Shown here: piece after piece, positions 24,511 to 35,809 of the stretch | Layout: each line of letters begins with the position of its first letter | Numbering within the stretch: position 1 is the stretch's first letter | Source of the DNA: Cyanoderma ruficeps | Taxonomy: Eukaryota > Chordata > Aves > Passeriformes > Timaliidae | NCBI GenBank assembly: GCA_008694505.1 | Contig: VZDJ01007747.1 | Coordinates: forward strand, 39,507,202 to 39,571,201 | Direction: 5' to 3' | Length of the DNA stretch: 64,000 bases | The notes under the pieces: model-generated | Told to the model about the DNA's origin: nothing | Database searches by the model: none | Seen by the model: the letters and a program-made list of their open reading frames with translations, nothing else | Made by a program: the position numbers and the translations under genes

Positions 24511-27500
24511 CAGTCTGGTCTCCTCCTTCTCCGTCTGCTTTCCTGGAGACAGCCAGGAGACCTGAAATGGAGGGAGAAGATTATAAAGACAAGACCCTCC
24601 TTCAGGGGGAAATAAGACCACCCTACATATACATCAGCTTGAAGGGGCTGGGGTTGAAACCCACAGTCAGTGGAGCAGATCTTATATCCCACCTCCATCT
24701 CCTCTGCTTGAAGTTTCTCCGTTTCTGCATTTGGCCCAACATGTATAATTTAAGTCCTAGGAATTGGGGAGGAAAAAGGGAAATCAGCATAAAACCTAAA
24801 TACAAATCCATGCTTCAGACTGCCATGCTTTCAAGCAAGGTCCTAAGGAATGTTTTTCATCACTCCCAGTGAAACTCTAGGACTTTCATCTCTAAACCCT
24901 GGCAGAGCTGCAGATGAAAAGCTCCTGACGTGGAGCTCAGCTTTTGATCTCCCCATTGCCTGTATGCTCATCTGAGGAACTCTGCTGCAGCTCCACGTCC
25001 CTCTTCCAAAAGAAAACAAGTGTTTTCTTTGCCTCTCCCCATTTAATATTATCCCAGTTTACCCAAGAGATGGACAGCCCTATTTTCTGAGGGGCAAATA
25101 TTATGACAGCTTTGGATATCAGTGTTCTCACAGTATCTCTGGCAGTTGTCTTCCAAAATAACTTCACTTGTCCTTTTTAAGGAATAAACTTTCCTGGATA
25201 CTTCAGCTTTGATTCTTGCTGGGTTTTGGGGAGGGTTTTTCTCTGAGGGATGGGGTTCAGAGCTTTATTTATTTTTTCAGAGGAAAACTCTGGCTGTTTT
25301 CAGACAGCTCTTAAATGAAACATGGAGCATTGCCAATCTCTGCAGAAGACAAACTGCCTTGATGATGCTAAGCTGCCACTTGCTGTTGGAATTTTGAGGG
25401 CCAAGGACTGAAAAAGTGAAGTAGGAAGGATTTCCAAGGGAAATTGTGTATGTGTATGAGGTTCACTGCTGGGAATGGTCAAAGTGAGGGCTGCTCACCA
25501 CTTAGAAGTCTTGCAAGTAAAGTTAGGGAGGGAGGAGCTGATTTTCCACTGTTGCATATGGTATCCTTTGCTGTTACAGAAATGGAAACCTCTGACATGC
25601 CAGAAATCTCTGTTCAGGAGTTGGTATTGATTTACACCCAATTAGCACTCAATTTGTGCTGGCTTAAACATCTGCTTAAGACAGTGGCAAATCAGGATAA
25701 TTTTGTGGTAGTCCTGAGTCAAGTAACAGTGTAATCAAGAGTAATGGCCTTGGAGGGCTGGCTTTTGGGGTTTTTTTTGTACATGCACTTGCTCTTACTC
25801 CTCAGTGGAAAAGGAGTTGTTGTGAGGAAGGGCCAGCAGGTGCTCAGCACATCTCCTGGCACAGAGGTGTTCCCACCCCTCCAATGGCTGGGCAGACACA
25901 TCATCCCATGCTCTGTGTTAAAACCCTCCATGAATCCTCTGCCTCTAAAAGCTGTGACTCCAAAGTAACATGACGCAGAAAGCAGGTTTTAATTAGAAGG
26001 AAAAGTGTATTTTAAGAGCATTTCAGCTAATGCATCCTAAAGCCTCCTGTAGAGGAGACCAGTTATGTTTTTGCACCTGCTGTGTTACTGAGGGGAACTC
26101 CCAGGGATCGCTCTGATCCGCTGATTTTAATGCACAGTTTTAACCATCTCAATTAGGACTTCTGGCAATTTTCGTTGATACATTACATGTATTTTTAAGC
26201 CCAGTTGAGTAAGGCTCTATGTCTCCATTAGTGGGAGGGAGTAAACTGGTTATAGGTTAACTAGGATGTGAGAGGACACACTGCAGTGCCATGGCATGAC
26301 TCTCTGGACATATTTAGCAAAGTGGTTAAAGAAGAAAGGCATAACTTGTCTTTTGTTAGTTGTGCCATTTCTGGGATCACACTGGGAGCACATCTGCTCA
26401 CTCCTGCAGGACTTCTACCTTTCCCTTGCTGATGGACAAGAAGACACATGTTGTCTCTGCCTCCCTGAGCCTCTCCAGCTTTTCTCTTTATTCTCATGTT
26501 GAGGGTCCTCCGAAGCTTCCCCAAAATCCCTGCAAAGATGTGGGATGTTCACTAATGTCCAGAACAGTCAGTGAGTGAAATCCCTCAGAATCTGCACAGG
26601 TGAACCTTGAGCACCTGGTGAATGGGAAGGGCTGTGCTCATCCCATGTCTCTTGTCACATGCTGACCCCAAATCCAGTTCCCCTTTTTGTTGTGGGATTC
26701 TCAGCACATGAGCAGCCCAGTTTTTCTTCCCTCTGTTTTGTCAGTACAGCATCACTGTTCCTTCCTTGGGACTCTAAGGACAACCTAGGAGCACTTGGAT
26801 GCTGCTGTTAGGGCATCCACACAATTCCTTGCACACCCTCCGTGCAATGAAGGCCCGGGATAATTTTTCAGAGACAAAATCCCATTCCAGAAATTAATTG
26901 CATCAAGTGCTGTGAGGTTTTGCTGAAAGTCCCCTTTCAGATTTATAAGCCTGACAAATACAATTTTTTCCCAGCTTGCTGGCCATCTGCTGATCCTCTA
27001 TAAATATAGCTGATAGAGCGCTTTGTCTTAAAAAGGAATAAGACACACATTTACACACCACCTGTAAGGGGGTGCCTGTGGAAGGTATTAGGAAACAGAG
27101 CTGGCCAGGACCCATGAATCACACAGAACAGCATGGCTGAGTGTGCTGTGGGATCAATTCACTCTAAGGGCTGAACAGTCTTCCAAAACAGACTGACATC
27201 CAGTAAAGGCCATTTTGCTTGTCTCTCCTAGTTGTCTCTCCTCTCACAGGATTTAGCCTTCCTGTGAGTGGTTGCACTCAACCCAGCTTTCACCTTTNAT
27301 TGTATGCACACAGTAGATGTCTTACCTCTGCACAGGTGAACATTCAAACATGCTGGGTTATAAACTGGTCCATCAGCTGGGAAACAGCCTGATCACCATG
27401 AGGGGTAATACCCTCATGCCCCTGCTCCTCCTCACTCACTCACAAGCAGTATGTGAGTCCTTGGCATACAGATGTGCGTTCCTCTTAGGAGCTGCCATTT

Positions 27501-28539
27501 TTGCATATACACATTTCCCCCTCTGTTTCTCGCCATTTAAGCTCTGAATGAATTTGCTGCTGGGTTTTGCAATAAAGGGCGTTCTTAGCAATTTATTTTC
27601 CCTCCCTGCCTTGTGAATCCACTGTTGGCTTGTGGAGAGTCCCTGCAGGAAGACACAGGCAAACAAGGGGCACAGCATCTCCCCAGGGCATAAAGAAATG
27701 GCCCTTGCCTGGTTTGGTAGCCTGAGAAACCATGGCCAGACCCTGCCAGAGAATGGAAAGGACAGGGGTTGGGTTTTTCTCCAGAGAGCTGGGTCTGTGA
27801 ACACAATCTAATGGCACTGGGCTGGAGCATTTTGAGGCTGCTCCTCTCCCCAGGACCTGCCTAAGCCAAGGGGGATGAGTGACAAATTTCTCCTCTGAGA
27901 CCAGTGAGGAAAAATCTTCCAGTGCTGCAAAGCAGCCTCAGGAGAGCATCTCCGTGACTGCTCCTCCATTCTGGAATGAAGACTCTCTGCAGCTTTTTCA
28001 TACCTCTGTGTGAAGGTCAGTGTCAGTATCCCCAGCTAGGGAGGATCCCCTGCTCATGCCCTGCCCTGCCCCCTTGCCTGCCCCCTCTGCACAAACCCCT
28101 AAAGTGCACGAGTGGCACTTGGGCAGATGTTCCAGGGCTCCTTCAGCACTCCACAGTGTTCTCAAACCCTGCAGGCAGGGCCCTGTGTGCCTGTGGAGGG
28201 GGAGATGTGGCCCATTGTGCATTGACAAGAACTGGAAGACAGTAAACAAATAAATCAAAAATAATTGAAATGACACCATGGGAAATAACTCCCTGGGGCT
28301 CGCAAGCAGACAACTTCTTCCCAAGGAAAGTTACTGGGGATGCTGCGTTGGAGATGTCAATGTAATGACAACAAAACCAAAACCCACCCCCAAACCAGGC
28401 AGCGTTTTTACTTTAACTAACGGGTCCCTTTTAAGTGTAGGATATTGACATTGTGTTTGAATGGGGGCACCATAGGAGCCCAAACTTGCCATACATGTAT
28501 TTCCAAACCTACCACCTTCTGTAGAAACATCAAGGGAAT
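24511..28539. other. Gene-free intergenic DNA
   Basis: Apart from the block at 26000-26250, no gene, RNA gene or recognisable mobile element is seen. A single undetermined base (N) is at 27298. Confidence 0.45.
26000..26250. promoter_or_regulatory. Possible conserved non-coding element
   Basis: The block is dense in TAAT/ATTA words (TTTTAATTAG, GCTAATGCAT, CTCAATTAGG) and lacks repeats. It also keeps isolated CpGs in GGGATCGCTCTGATCCG. This texture is typical of developmental enhancers; the call is inference. Confidence 0.25.
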
Positions 28540-28920
28540 ACATTTGAATGGAAATAAATTCAGCTAACCCTATTGATGCAAATGGGTAATTTCAAGTGCA
28601 TTAAAGACTGCGGCCAGAAACGCTTCAGCAAACAATCCAGATCATGTTTTAATTAAGGTATTTTCTTTCTTCTTCTTCTTTCTTTTTTCTTTCTTCCTTT
28701 TTTTGTCCCCTCCATTTGTGGGTACAATAGCAAAGAATCCTCTCTGTGCCTGAGAAGACAAAATTACACCTAAAAACCAAAGCTGTCTAAAAACATGTGC
28801 TTTGATAAACATACATGGACATGAATTTAATTGTGCCCGTGCGCTTTCATTCTGCAAAGGTGACAGCTGAGCCAATCATCTAACTAATTAACATACACTG
28901 CAAAGAGATTCCTCTTTTCT
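28540..28920. promoter_or_regulatory. Possible conserved non-coding element interrupted by a pyrimidine tract
   Basis: Two complex AT-rich parts (28540-28655 and 28735-28920) flank a 44-base T/C tract. Words such as GTTTTAATTAAGG and CCAATCATCTAACTAATTAA are homeobox/PBX-like. The call is inferred from texture only. Confidence 0.25.
28661..28704 (+). repeat. Polypyrimidine (T/C) tract
   Basis: Forty-four consecutive pyrimidines, mainly TTC and TTTC units. Confidence 0.9.
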
Positions 28921-29203
28921 CAGGCCCGGGACAGATGGCCTATGCCACTCAGCCAGCTTCCTGCACCTAATCCCCTGCTCCTATTTGCTCCAGTGGCTGC
29001 AGATATTTGCATTCACTCCACAATAACCCATTGAAACAAATCACTCCCTTTTTTCTTGCCACCTCCAAGAAAGCCCTACACACCCTTGCCAATGTGGAAA
29101 TGCTGCCACAAAAGAACCAATTATTATTTACAGGAAAATATCAGAAAAGGGGAAAAAACAGAATTGTGGGTAAAAATAAAACCAAGCCCTTAAAAGAAGT
29201 GAC

Positions 29204-29235
29204 GGTGGTGGTGGTGGTGGGGGGGAGGGCGGCGG
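29204..29235 (+). repeat. (GGT)5 microsatellite with G-rich tail
   Basis: Five GGT units run into a G run and GGCGGCGG-like sequence. It has potential to form a G-quadruplex. Confidence 0.8.
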
Positions 29236-29312
29236 TGTAAGAAATAAAATAACATTTCTGAAAGGGTTTAGTTCATAAGGGCAGTATTCAAAGTGGCTGG
29301 AGCAGGTTTTCA

Positions 29313-29327
29313 TTTTTTTTTTTTTTT
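29313..29327 (+). repeat. T15 homopolymer
   Basis: Fifteen consecutive T residues. No LINE or SINE body was recognised next to it, so it is listed as a simple repeat. Confidence 0.9.
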
Positions 29328-30726
29328 GCCTACTCCTGTTGCCATTGAATCCAATAGTTCGCATTGCTTGTTAACAAGTTTTATGCTTTATTTTGGACAA
29401 CTGTTTTCTGCCTTGGTCAACAGTACAGATTCAGATTTGTTTGCCCTTTTCCAGTGGCCCACCCATTGCCAAGAGTAAAAATAGTTGTAAAGCAAGATTT
29501 ATTCTCAACAGTATCTTTTATCTAAGCACATCCCTAGATGCTCCATGGAAGAATCCAGGACTGGATAGCCTGAGGCTGCATTTTTCGTGTTGGAAGACTC
29601 TGGTGCTGCAACATCCCCAGCTGCTTCCCACCAACTGTTGCTGTCCCCCGGGGGTCCAGGATGGACTCTTAGGAGGGGGTTCTGAAGGATGGGCAGACCT
29701 TAGAGTGGGGTAATGGAGCTGCCTTTGGTATTGTTGGTGGTTTTGGGCACCCTACTCCAACCTATCCTGCAGCCCAGCGTTGCAGACCAGTCTTCCAAGT
29801 TTTCTCAGAAGTCAGGGTGTGCTGGTTTTTTTGGATCCCATGAAAAGAGTGGTTTTAAAAATACAGCAGAGTGTGCACTGTGATGCCCTGCAATGTGTTT
29901 TCAAGAATGCAGAGCCTTTGCCATGGCTGTGAGAAGAATCCTCATCCAAGCTCTGGAAAGAGGCAGCTCCCAGAGCCCTTTGGCAGTGCAGAGCACAGAG
30001 TATGCAATGATAGGGAAGAAAAAAAAAGTAAAACCAATGGGGCTTTAGGGAGATCAAAGAGAAAATTTGGGAAAATCCTTCAAAATGCACTGATACAATC
30101 TAAGGACAAGATTCCTCTAGAAGCACTTCAGACAATTTTTAGTGCTTCAATATAAACCAAGACTGCTAGGTCCTAACAACGCACGTGTAACATCTCAAGT
30201 ATTGGTAAAAAAACATTACCAGCTGCTTGGATAAGGTTTGCAATTATTGCTTTGGGGTTGGTTTGGTTAGCTGGTTTGTTTTGCTTTTCTAATATAGAGG
30301 AAGTTCAAAATATCTGACATCCAGAATCCTTCCCTGTGTTATTTTTGGTATAATTTTAATCAGTGTCATCACATTTTTGCTGTACTTTATTTCAGCTGAC
30401 TGAGATAATCCCAGCAATTGATTCAAGTGTTGACTGACACAACCAATTAACTGAGTCTTCTTTCCTGGATTATGAGATACAAAAATATCTACTCTTGAAG
30501 GTAGCACAGTTGATTTCGTGGCCTTGTGTTTGGCTATTGGTGGCTTGGGTGAGTTTTCTGGAAAAAGAAAAAAAAAGGCTTGGTGACATCTATCTGCCCT
30601 AGTATGTTGGTTCACATAGTGGGATCTCAATCCATTATGGGTTGATTCCAGCATTAAAATAGTATTAATCACACTCAAGAAGGAGCCTGCAGTGACAAAC
30701 TGAATAGCCTCCTCTCCCTCTTGCAG

Positions 30727-31018
30727 TCTCTGTTCAGTAGAAACACTTGCAATGGTTCTGGAAGATTACAAACATCAGATTTTCAATGAAATTCCACAGG
30801 AGTCTCCACTGAAAAAATTAAGATACAATTCCAGACCAAGGACTGTCAGAGAAACTCCTCAGCAAATATTTCCAGATCCGTCAGAAGTGTTCAATGCATT
30901 AACGTTTGCTTCTAGTTTGAGAAGATCTTTGCCCAGGCTTTGAGTCCAGGCACTCATGTGCTTTTCTGTATGTAAATGTAGATTTGCAGAGATGTGCACA
31001 TCCTGTCCCTGTGGACAG
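30727..31018 (+). other. Candidate exon with a 63-codon ORF (lncRNA or microprotein)
   Basis: A strong acceptor (CCTCCTCTCCCTCTTGCAG, AG at 30725-30726) is followed 292 bases later by a near-ideal donor, CAG|GTAGGT (last exon base 31018). Between them an ATG at 30752, 25 bases into the exon, opens a 63-codon frame closing at 30943. The predicted peptide is polar and mixed in composition, with no domain or signal peptide that I recognise. No neighbouring exon of the same gene could be found, so this may be a non-coding RNA exon or a chance pairing of splice-like sites. Confidence 0.2.
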
Positions 31019-32027
31019 GTAGGTCAGGACACCAGGGCAACTTATCCCCTTTGAAGGTGCAACAGGAGTACTTTATAACACAAAACACAGCTTCCCAGTG
31101 ATCTCAAACCCCAGGTACTTTTACTTGTTTTCACAAAATTTATACATCTTCTCTGACTCTTGTCGGAGTCACATGGAGAGACCAAAGCAGAGTAGGAGAG
31201 GCTCTTCTCCATTTATCTCCAGTTCAACCAGAGTGATGACAAGAAACCAACCAACATCTGAGCAGACTGTGGTGAAACTTCCTGCTTGGCTGTGCAGTCT
31301 TTCTCCTTGCACATCAGCAGCTGTGCTACAGGGTCCTCATGTGACCTCCAGCTCCTCTACCTCAATTCTCAAATGTTGGGTTCCCTAATTAAAACCAACA
31401 GAAAATGAGAATGCCATTTTGCACACTGCACCTCAGCTTACAGACTGGTTTGATCATTCTTATCACCTTTTCCACATTTTTAATATCTTTTCCACATTCA
31501 TCCAGCATGGGAATGGTTACAGGAACATAGCTAAGAAACCCATTGCAGGGGTGGTGGCCCCACTTGCTGTTCCCTCTTATCTTTCCAACAGATCCAGTCT
31601 CTTCACAGAGGCAGGAATCCATCCCTGCTATTTTTCCCCTGGAGCAGTCTCCTACTCTAGTCATCAAATGAATATGCAAGGTGGAAAGATTGCAGCCTGG
31701 TGAAAAGCTGTGCTCTCCTTTGCATCCTAAATAACTACTGATCTCTCTGTAAAAATAACTTCTCTGAGGACTGCACGAATTCACCGGCTGGTTTGTATGC
31801 AATTAAAAGAAACCCAACAACAACCAGAAAATCCCCTGTATTTTTAAGACAGAGCAATTTTTCATAGCAGAGCTTTTTAAGTCCCTATAAATGTGAGATG
31901 CCAGTGGTTTCTCATGAAAACAAAAGATCCCGGGGCTTAGCTCTCTGCTGAGAGAGGAGGAAGCGCCAGGGTAGGAGTGAGGGAACATTCAATCGGGCTG
32001 CTCTGACAGCTTTATAGCCCAGATACA
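31019..32027. other. Gene-free DNA left of the orphan CpG island
   Basis: No supported gene or classified repeat is seen. A short frame at 31098-31388 has no recognisable features. Confidence 0.45.
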
Positions 32028-32560
32028 ATGGGCAGAGCCCCGGTACTGACGAGCCCCATCCCGGCGGCCCCGCGCCTTCGCTCCCGCGGCTCCGCCGATT
32101 CTTCTGCCCGGCCCGACCCGACCCGGCGCGTCCCGGGCCCGGCCCCGCACCGGGGCCCCGCACACCTTTGTCAGACCCCCCGCCAGAAAAAAAGCGTCTG
32201 TTTAGCAAAACAAAAGGACTCCCATAATCTACTTATTGTGCCTCATTAGGATTGCGGGCGCCCTCTTCTAATGGGAAAGTTATAGGATCAAGCCGGCGGC
32301 GCGCTGCGGGGTTACCGCGCCGGGTAATAAAGACATTTTTTTCCCCGTTCATGTCCAAGCATGACAAGACACAGCGGCTCGCTCCCGAGAAGCCGCTTGA
32401 CATCTTCATTGTTCTACCTACGCCGCTAAACACTTTTTTCCCCCACCGTTTCTTGGGGTGAGCGTCGCGAATCCAAGCGTGGCTTTTCCAGGGAAGAGGG
32501 GGTTTGGTTTGGCTTTTTGTCTGCTCCCGGCTGCAGCTCGCTCGGGCGGGATCTCTGCTC
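32028..32560. promoter_or_regulatory. Orphan CpG island
   Basis: CpG density rises abruptly at about 32030 (CCCGGCGGCC, CCGCGCC, CCCGACCCGACCC) and continues to about 32560 in weaker form, about 30 kb from the first island. No coding exon with a convincing start and donor was found. A GG|GTGAGC word near 32455-32463 could be a weak plus-strand donor. Islands of this kind mark either promoters of non-coding or alternative first exons, or developmental enhancers; sequence alone does not decide. Confidence 0.65.
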
Positions 32561-32579
32561 ATTTTCAAAGGAGAGTCCT

Positions 32580-32740
32580 GGGCAGATGTTATCAGGGATA
32601 GTTTATATAAATCCGAGCCTAGGTTAATTCAGAAAATATGTCGTTTCTGCAACAGCTGTGAACCACACAATGTTATCGTGCTCCTGATATGCGGGCACTT
32701 AGATAACATGACAGTCCTTAGGTGATAGGGTCATATCAAC
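32580..32740 (+). promoter_or_regulatory. TATA-like box and GATA-like cluster beside the CpG island
   Basis: A TATATAAA box lies at 32604-32611. GATA-type words flank it: an E-box CAGATG (32583-32588) directly adjoining TTATCA, then TTATCG, AGATAA and TGATAG to the right. Together with the island this could form a tissue-restricted promoter firing rightward, with a start expected near 32635-32642, or an enhancer. Confidence 0.3.
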
Positions 32741-32929
32741 CTTTGATGCTGAAACACATGCAAATTCCCCTTAGAGTTGGAAATGCAGTGCTTCTGGGGG
32801 CTGTTTAAAGAAGACATTGTTCAGATAGTGTTTCTCACTGAAGCTGCAGTTTCTTATTTCCAAAGGAGTGGAGCCAGCACTGTTGGATATTACAGAAGCC
32901 CCTTAGAAACATTTGAGAGAGAGCTTAAA

Positions 32930-33150
32930 ATTAACCATTATAGCCCAATTTAAATGAATTTATGGAACATAAAATAAAACAAAAACTTGGCTTTTTAAAG
33001 AAACTGTACAGTCAAAAATCTGACGTGCTCAGTAAATGCAGCAGCCAGAGTCGTGCTGCAGAAAATACTTTTGAAATACTGAGCATTTGACTTTTTCATC
33101 ATATGTAATTTAATTCTAATGGGCCATTTTGTGTCATCAGTTTTGAAGTG
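32930..33150. promoter_or_regulatory. Possible conserved non-coding element
   Basis: AT-rich, complex sequence with words such as TGTAATTTAATTCTAATGGG and a retained CTGACGTGC. It has no repeats and no ORF. The call is inferred from texture only. Confidence 0.22.
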
Positions 33151-34499
33151 AGAATAGTTGATGAAGTCTTCAGGGGAAGGGCTTAAAAAAAACAGTGACG
33201 TGGTAAGGACACAAGGATTTCAAAGCCCTCCAGCAGCCTAAAAAGGCCTCAGTCCAGAGCACTTTATTTAGGCGAAACAGAGGTTCCCAGCATCTGAACT
33301 CAGACTAACCACACAGCCTGTTTCAAAAAACATTTAAAAGTAGATCACCCCTGTAGGAAACACATGTATTATTTAATGGCTCATGACAAGACTGCCTTTC
33401 AATTTGTTGAAACATATTTGAATCAGTGTTGAGGACTATCACACCCAGGGGACACTGGGGAAGGAATTTTGGATGATGCAAGGTCATTCCCTGCTTCGTC
33501 TGAGATCAACCTCCCTCTTCCCAATGCCCTAATCTTTTCCTGATATCCTAGTGCTTACAGAAAATCACTATGGCTTCTTAAAGACAATGAATGGTCAACA
33601 TTTGTTCTACTCAAAGATAAATTCAGTTTGTAATCTCATCTGAAGAGGAGCTATCTGTATGGTGGTAAAATAAAACAAAGTTTTAGATTTTTATTCATAT
33701 TAGATCATTTTTATATTGCCAGTGTGATAATACTAAGGTGGATTTCTCTTTTATTTTTTTTCCCCATACATTTCTGAAGCACCCCTTACACACACAGTCC
33801 CTGGAAATAGGTGCGTTAGGGTTTCTGGGAGGGATTATGGTATTGAAATCTTTGCTGTGGGTGATGAAGAGCCCAGGTCTGTGAGCCCTGGCAGTGCTGC
33901 TTCCAGGTGACACATAACCCAGCTCTTCTAACCACGTGCAAATGTTTGCTCTCCAATAAGTGCAATTTCAAACACAGTCCGTGCTTACATGCATGAATGC
34001 AAGGAGGAGTGAAGAGCAGTCACTGTTCTTTGAAAGCATTTAGCCAAAGTGAGAGAGCAATAACTGGTGAAGGACTGCCAGGGTGTGTAACCTGGGAAGA
34101 TGCTGCCCTTTTGGGCAAAGCAGATGCATTTTGCAGAGCTCTAGGCAATGACAAGTCTTTGAACGTCACAGCTAATGTTTCACTCAGTAGCCTGCAAGGA
34201 GACCAAATTTCTTGGAGATTCAACATTTCTCATGGGTGTCTCATAAACAAATTTTTCTTGCTTCATCCACTGAGCTGTCCCTTCCTAGAACAGCAAATAC
34301 ACAACAAAACCCAACCAAAAATGAAGTCGAACTGTGCTGCCACAAAGAGCAATGCATGGGCTAAACCTGGAGTGATGCCATTTTCCTTAATCTGTTTGTA
34401 GGGAGGTAACAAATATCCAGTTTCTCTTGTGTATCAGCAGCTTTGAGGCCTCTTTGTAAGCAGAGCTAAAGTCAAGTGCATCAGCAATGCCTGTTATTG

Positions 34500-34930
34500 T
34501 GGCAGACACCACAGAGAGAGCATTAGGAGCTCCCTCCTCACCCAGGGAACACAAACCAGGGTGTGTTTATGGCCCAATAATTGCTTGTTTGTGTAGAGTA
34601 ATGATGTCCCTGTTTGGCTTTTAGACCAATTAGTAGAATAAAGGTGGTAAAAACACCAACATAATTAGTCTAATGACTGTAAACCACTGACACTAAGTGT
34701 AAAATCTCTAGCCTTTTTGACACCCCGGTTTTATAGTGCAATATAAGGAGGGCAGTAACGTTAGCATATAGGGGAGTTCCTCTGCTTTTGTAGCTGACTT
34801 TGAATGCCCCTGCACAATCCAATGTGTTTCGATCGCCTGGGGTGGCTGGCTGTGGTCTCATATTAAAGGAAAGTTGCCTCTGCTAATTATTCTTTGTACT
34901 GCTTTTTCCCCTTGCTAATTAAGAGTGGCA
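34500..34930. promoter_or_regulatory. Possible conserved non-coding element
   Basis: The block contains many TAAT/ATTA words (CCAATAATTG, CCAATTAGTAG, ATAATTAGTCTAATGAC at about 34660-34676, GCTAATTAT, GCTAATTAAG) and no repeats. This is the densest homeobox-like cluster in the window. Enhancer function is inferred. Confidence 0.28.
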
Positions 34931-35776
34931 GAGATATTTGATTATCATGTTTTCCTAGTAGTTAAAAAAAGACAAAATCGAACCTCTACCCACCCCAGAT
35001 CCCCAGGCTGAAACAGATGCTGCTCCTTGCTTCCAGGGTTTCATTGCTTCATCAATATGTTACCAGCTGAGATTACCACGGACTTGCTACCAGCAGTGGA
35101 AGGCAGTAAAAATCAGTCCTCTAGTGCCAGCCACAATGCCAGGGCTGTGTTTGGTGGGTAAACAGAAGAGTTATCTAGATGTGCAGCTCCCTCTGAGAAC
35201 ATGAACAGCTTCACTTGGCACCACAGCTCCCTTCCTGGTGCAGTTCAAAAGTGACTATGGAGATTGGGAAGGCCAAGATTCACCCTAGGATAATTATTCA
35301 CCTGGAGACTCTCTCGAAAAAAGAAATGCAAGTTCTTTCGGGGGTCTATCCTGCTGGTGTGAAAACCTCTTTGGTTCTTTCAGTGCTGGAGCCAGCCTGT
35401 GCTGGGAAAGCTGTGCTACACCGTCCCTTTGTGTTGCACTTATGGCAGCAAAAGTGCTATTGCTAAATCCATCCAGTGAGCTGGTTTCTGCTCATTGAAA
35501 AATCCACTTTTCAATGCACAGGAGCAGCACAACTGGGAGACCATGCTCTGACCATGCTGCATCACCCAATGGCACCGAGTGCCTAGAGCAGTGAAGTTCC
35601 ATGTACCTGCCACAGTGGTGGAGACTTCATCCCAGTTTACATTCCACAGCATAGCAGAAATTTTCTGATGTGTTATTCGGTGTGTTGTCTGATCACAGCC
35701 TGGGGCAGTTGGTGGATACCTCAGATTTTTCTTGTGAGTGTGGGGGATGAAGAGGCATTGCAACCCCAGCCCCTGT

Positions 35777-35809
35777 ACTCCTTCAGGACTCCTTCAGGAC
35801 TCCTTCAGG
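35777..35809 (+). repeat. Three-copy 11-base tandem repeat
   Basis: Three perfect copies of ACTCCTTCAGG are followed by a partial fourth (ACTC). It is a short minisatellite. Confidence 0.9.

Larger units (their letters stand above)
28921..30726. other. Gene-free intergenic DNA with simple repeats
   Basis: Apart from the GGT microsatellite and T15 run, nothing is recognised. ORFs are short and without domains. Confidence 0.45.
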
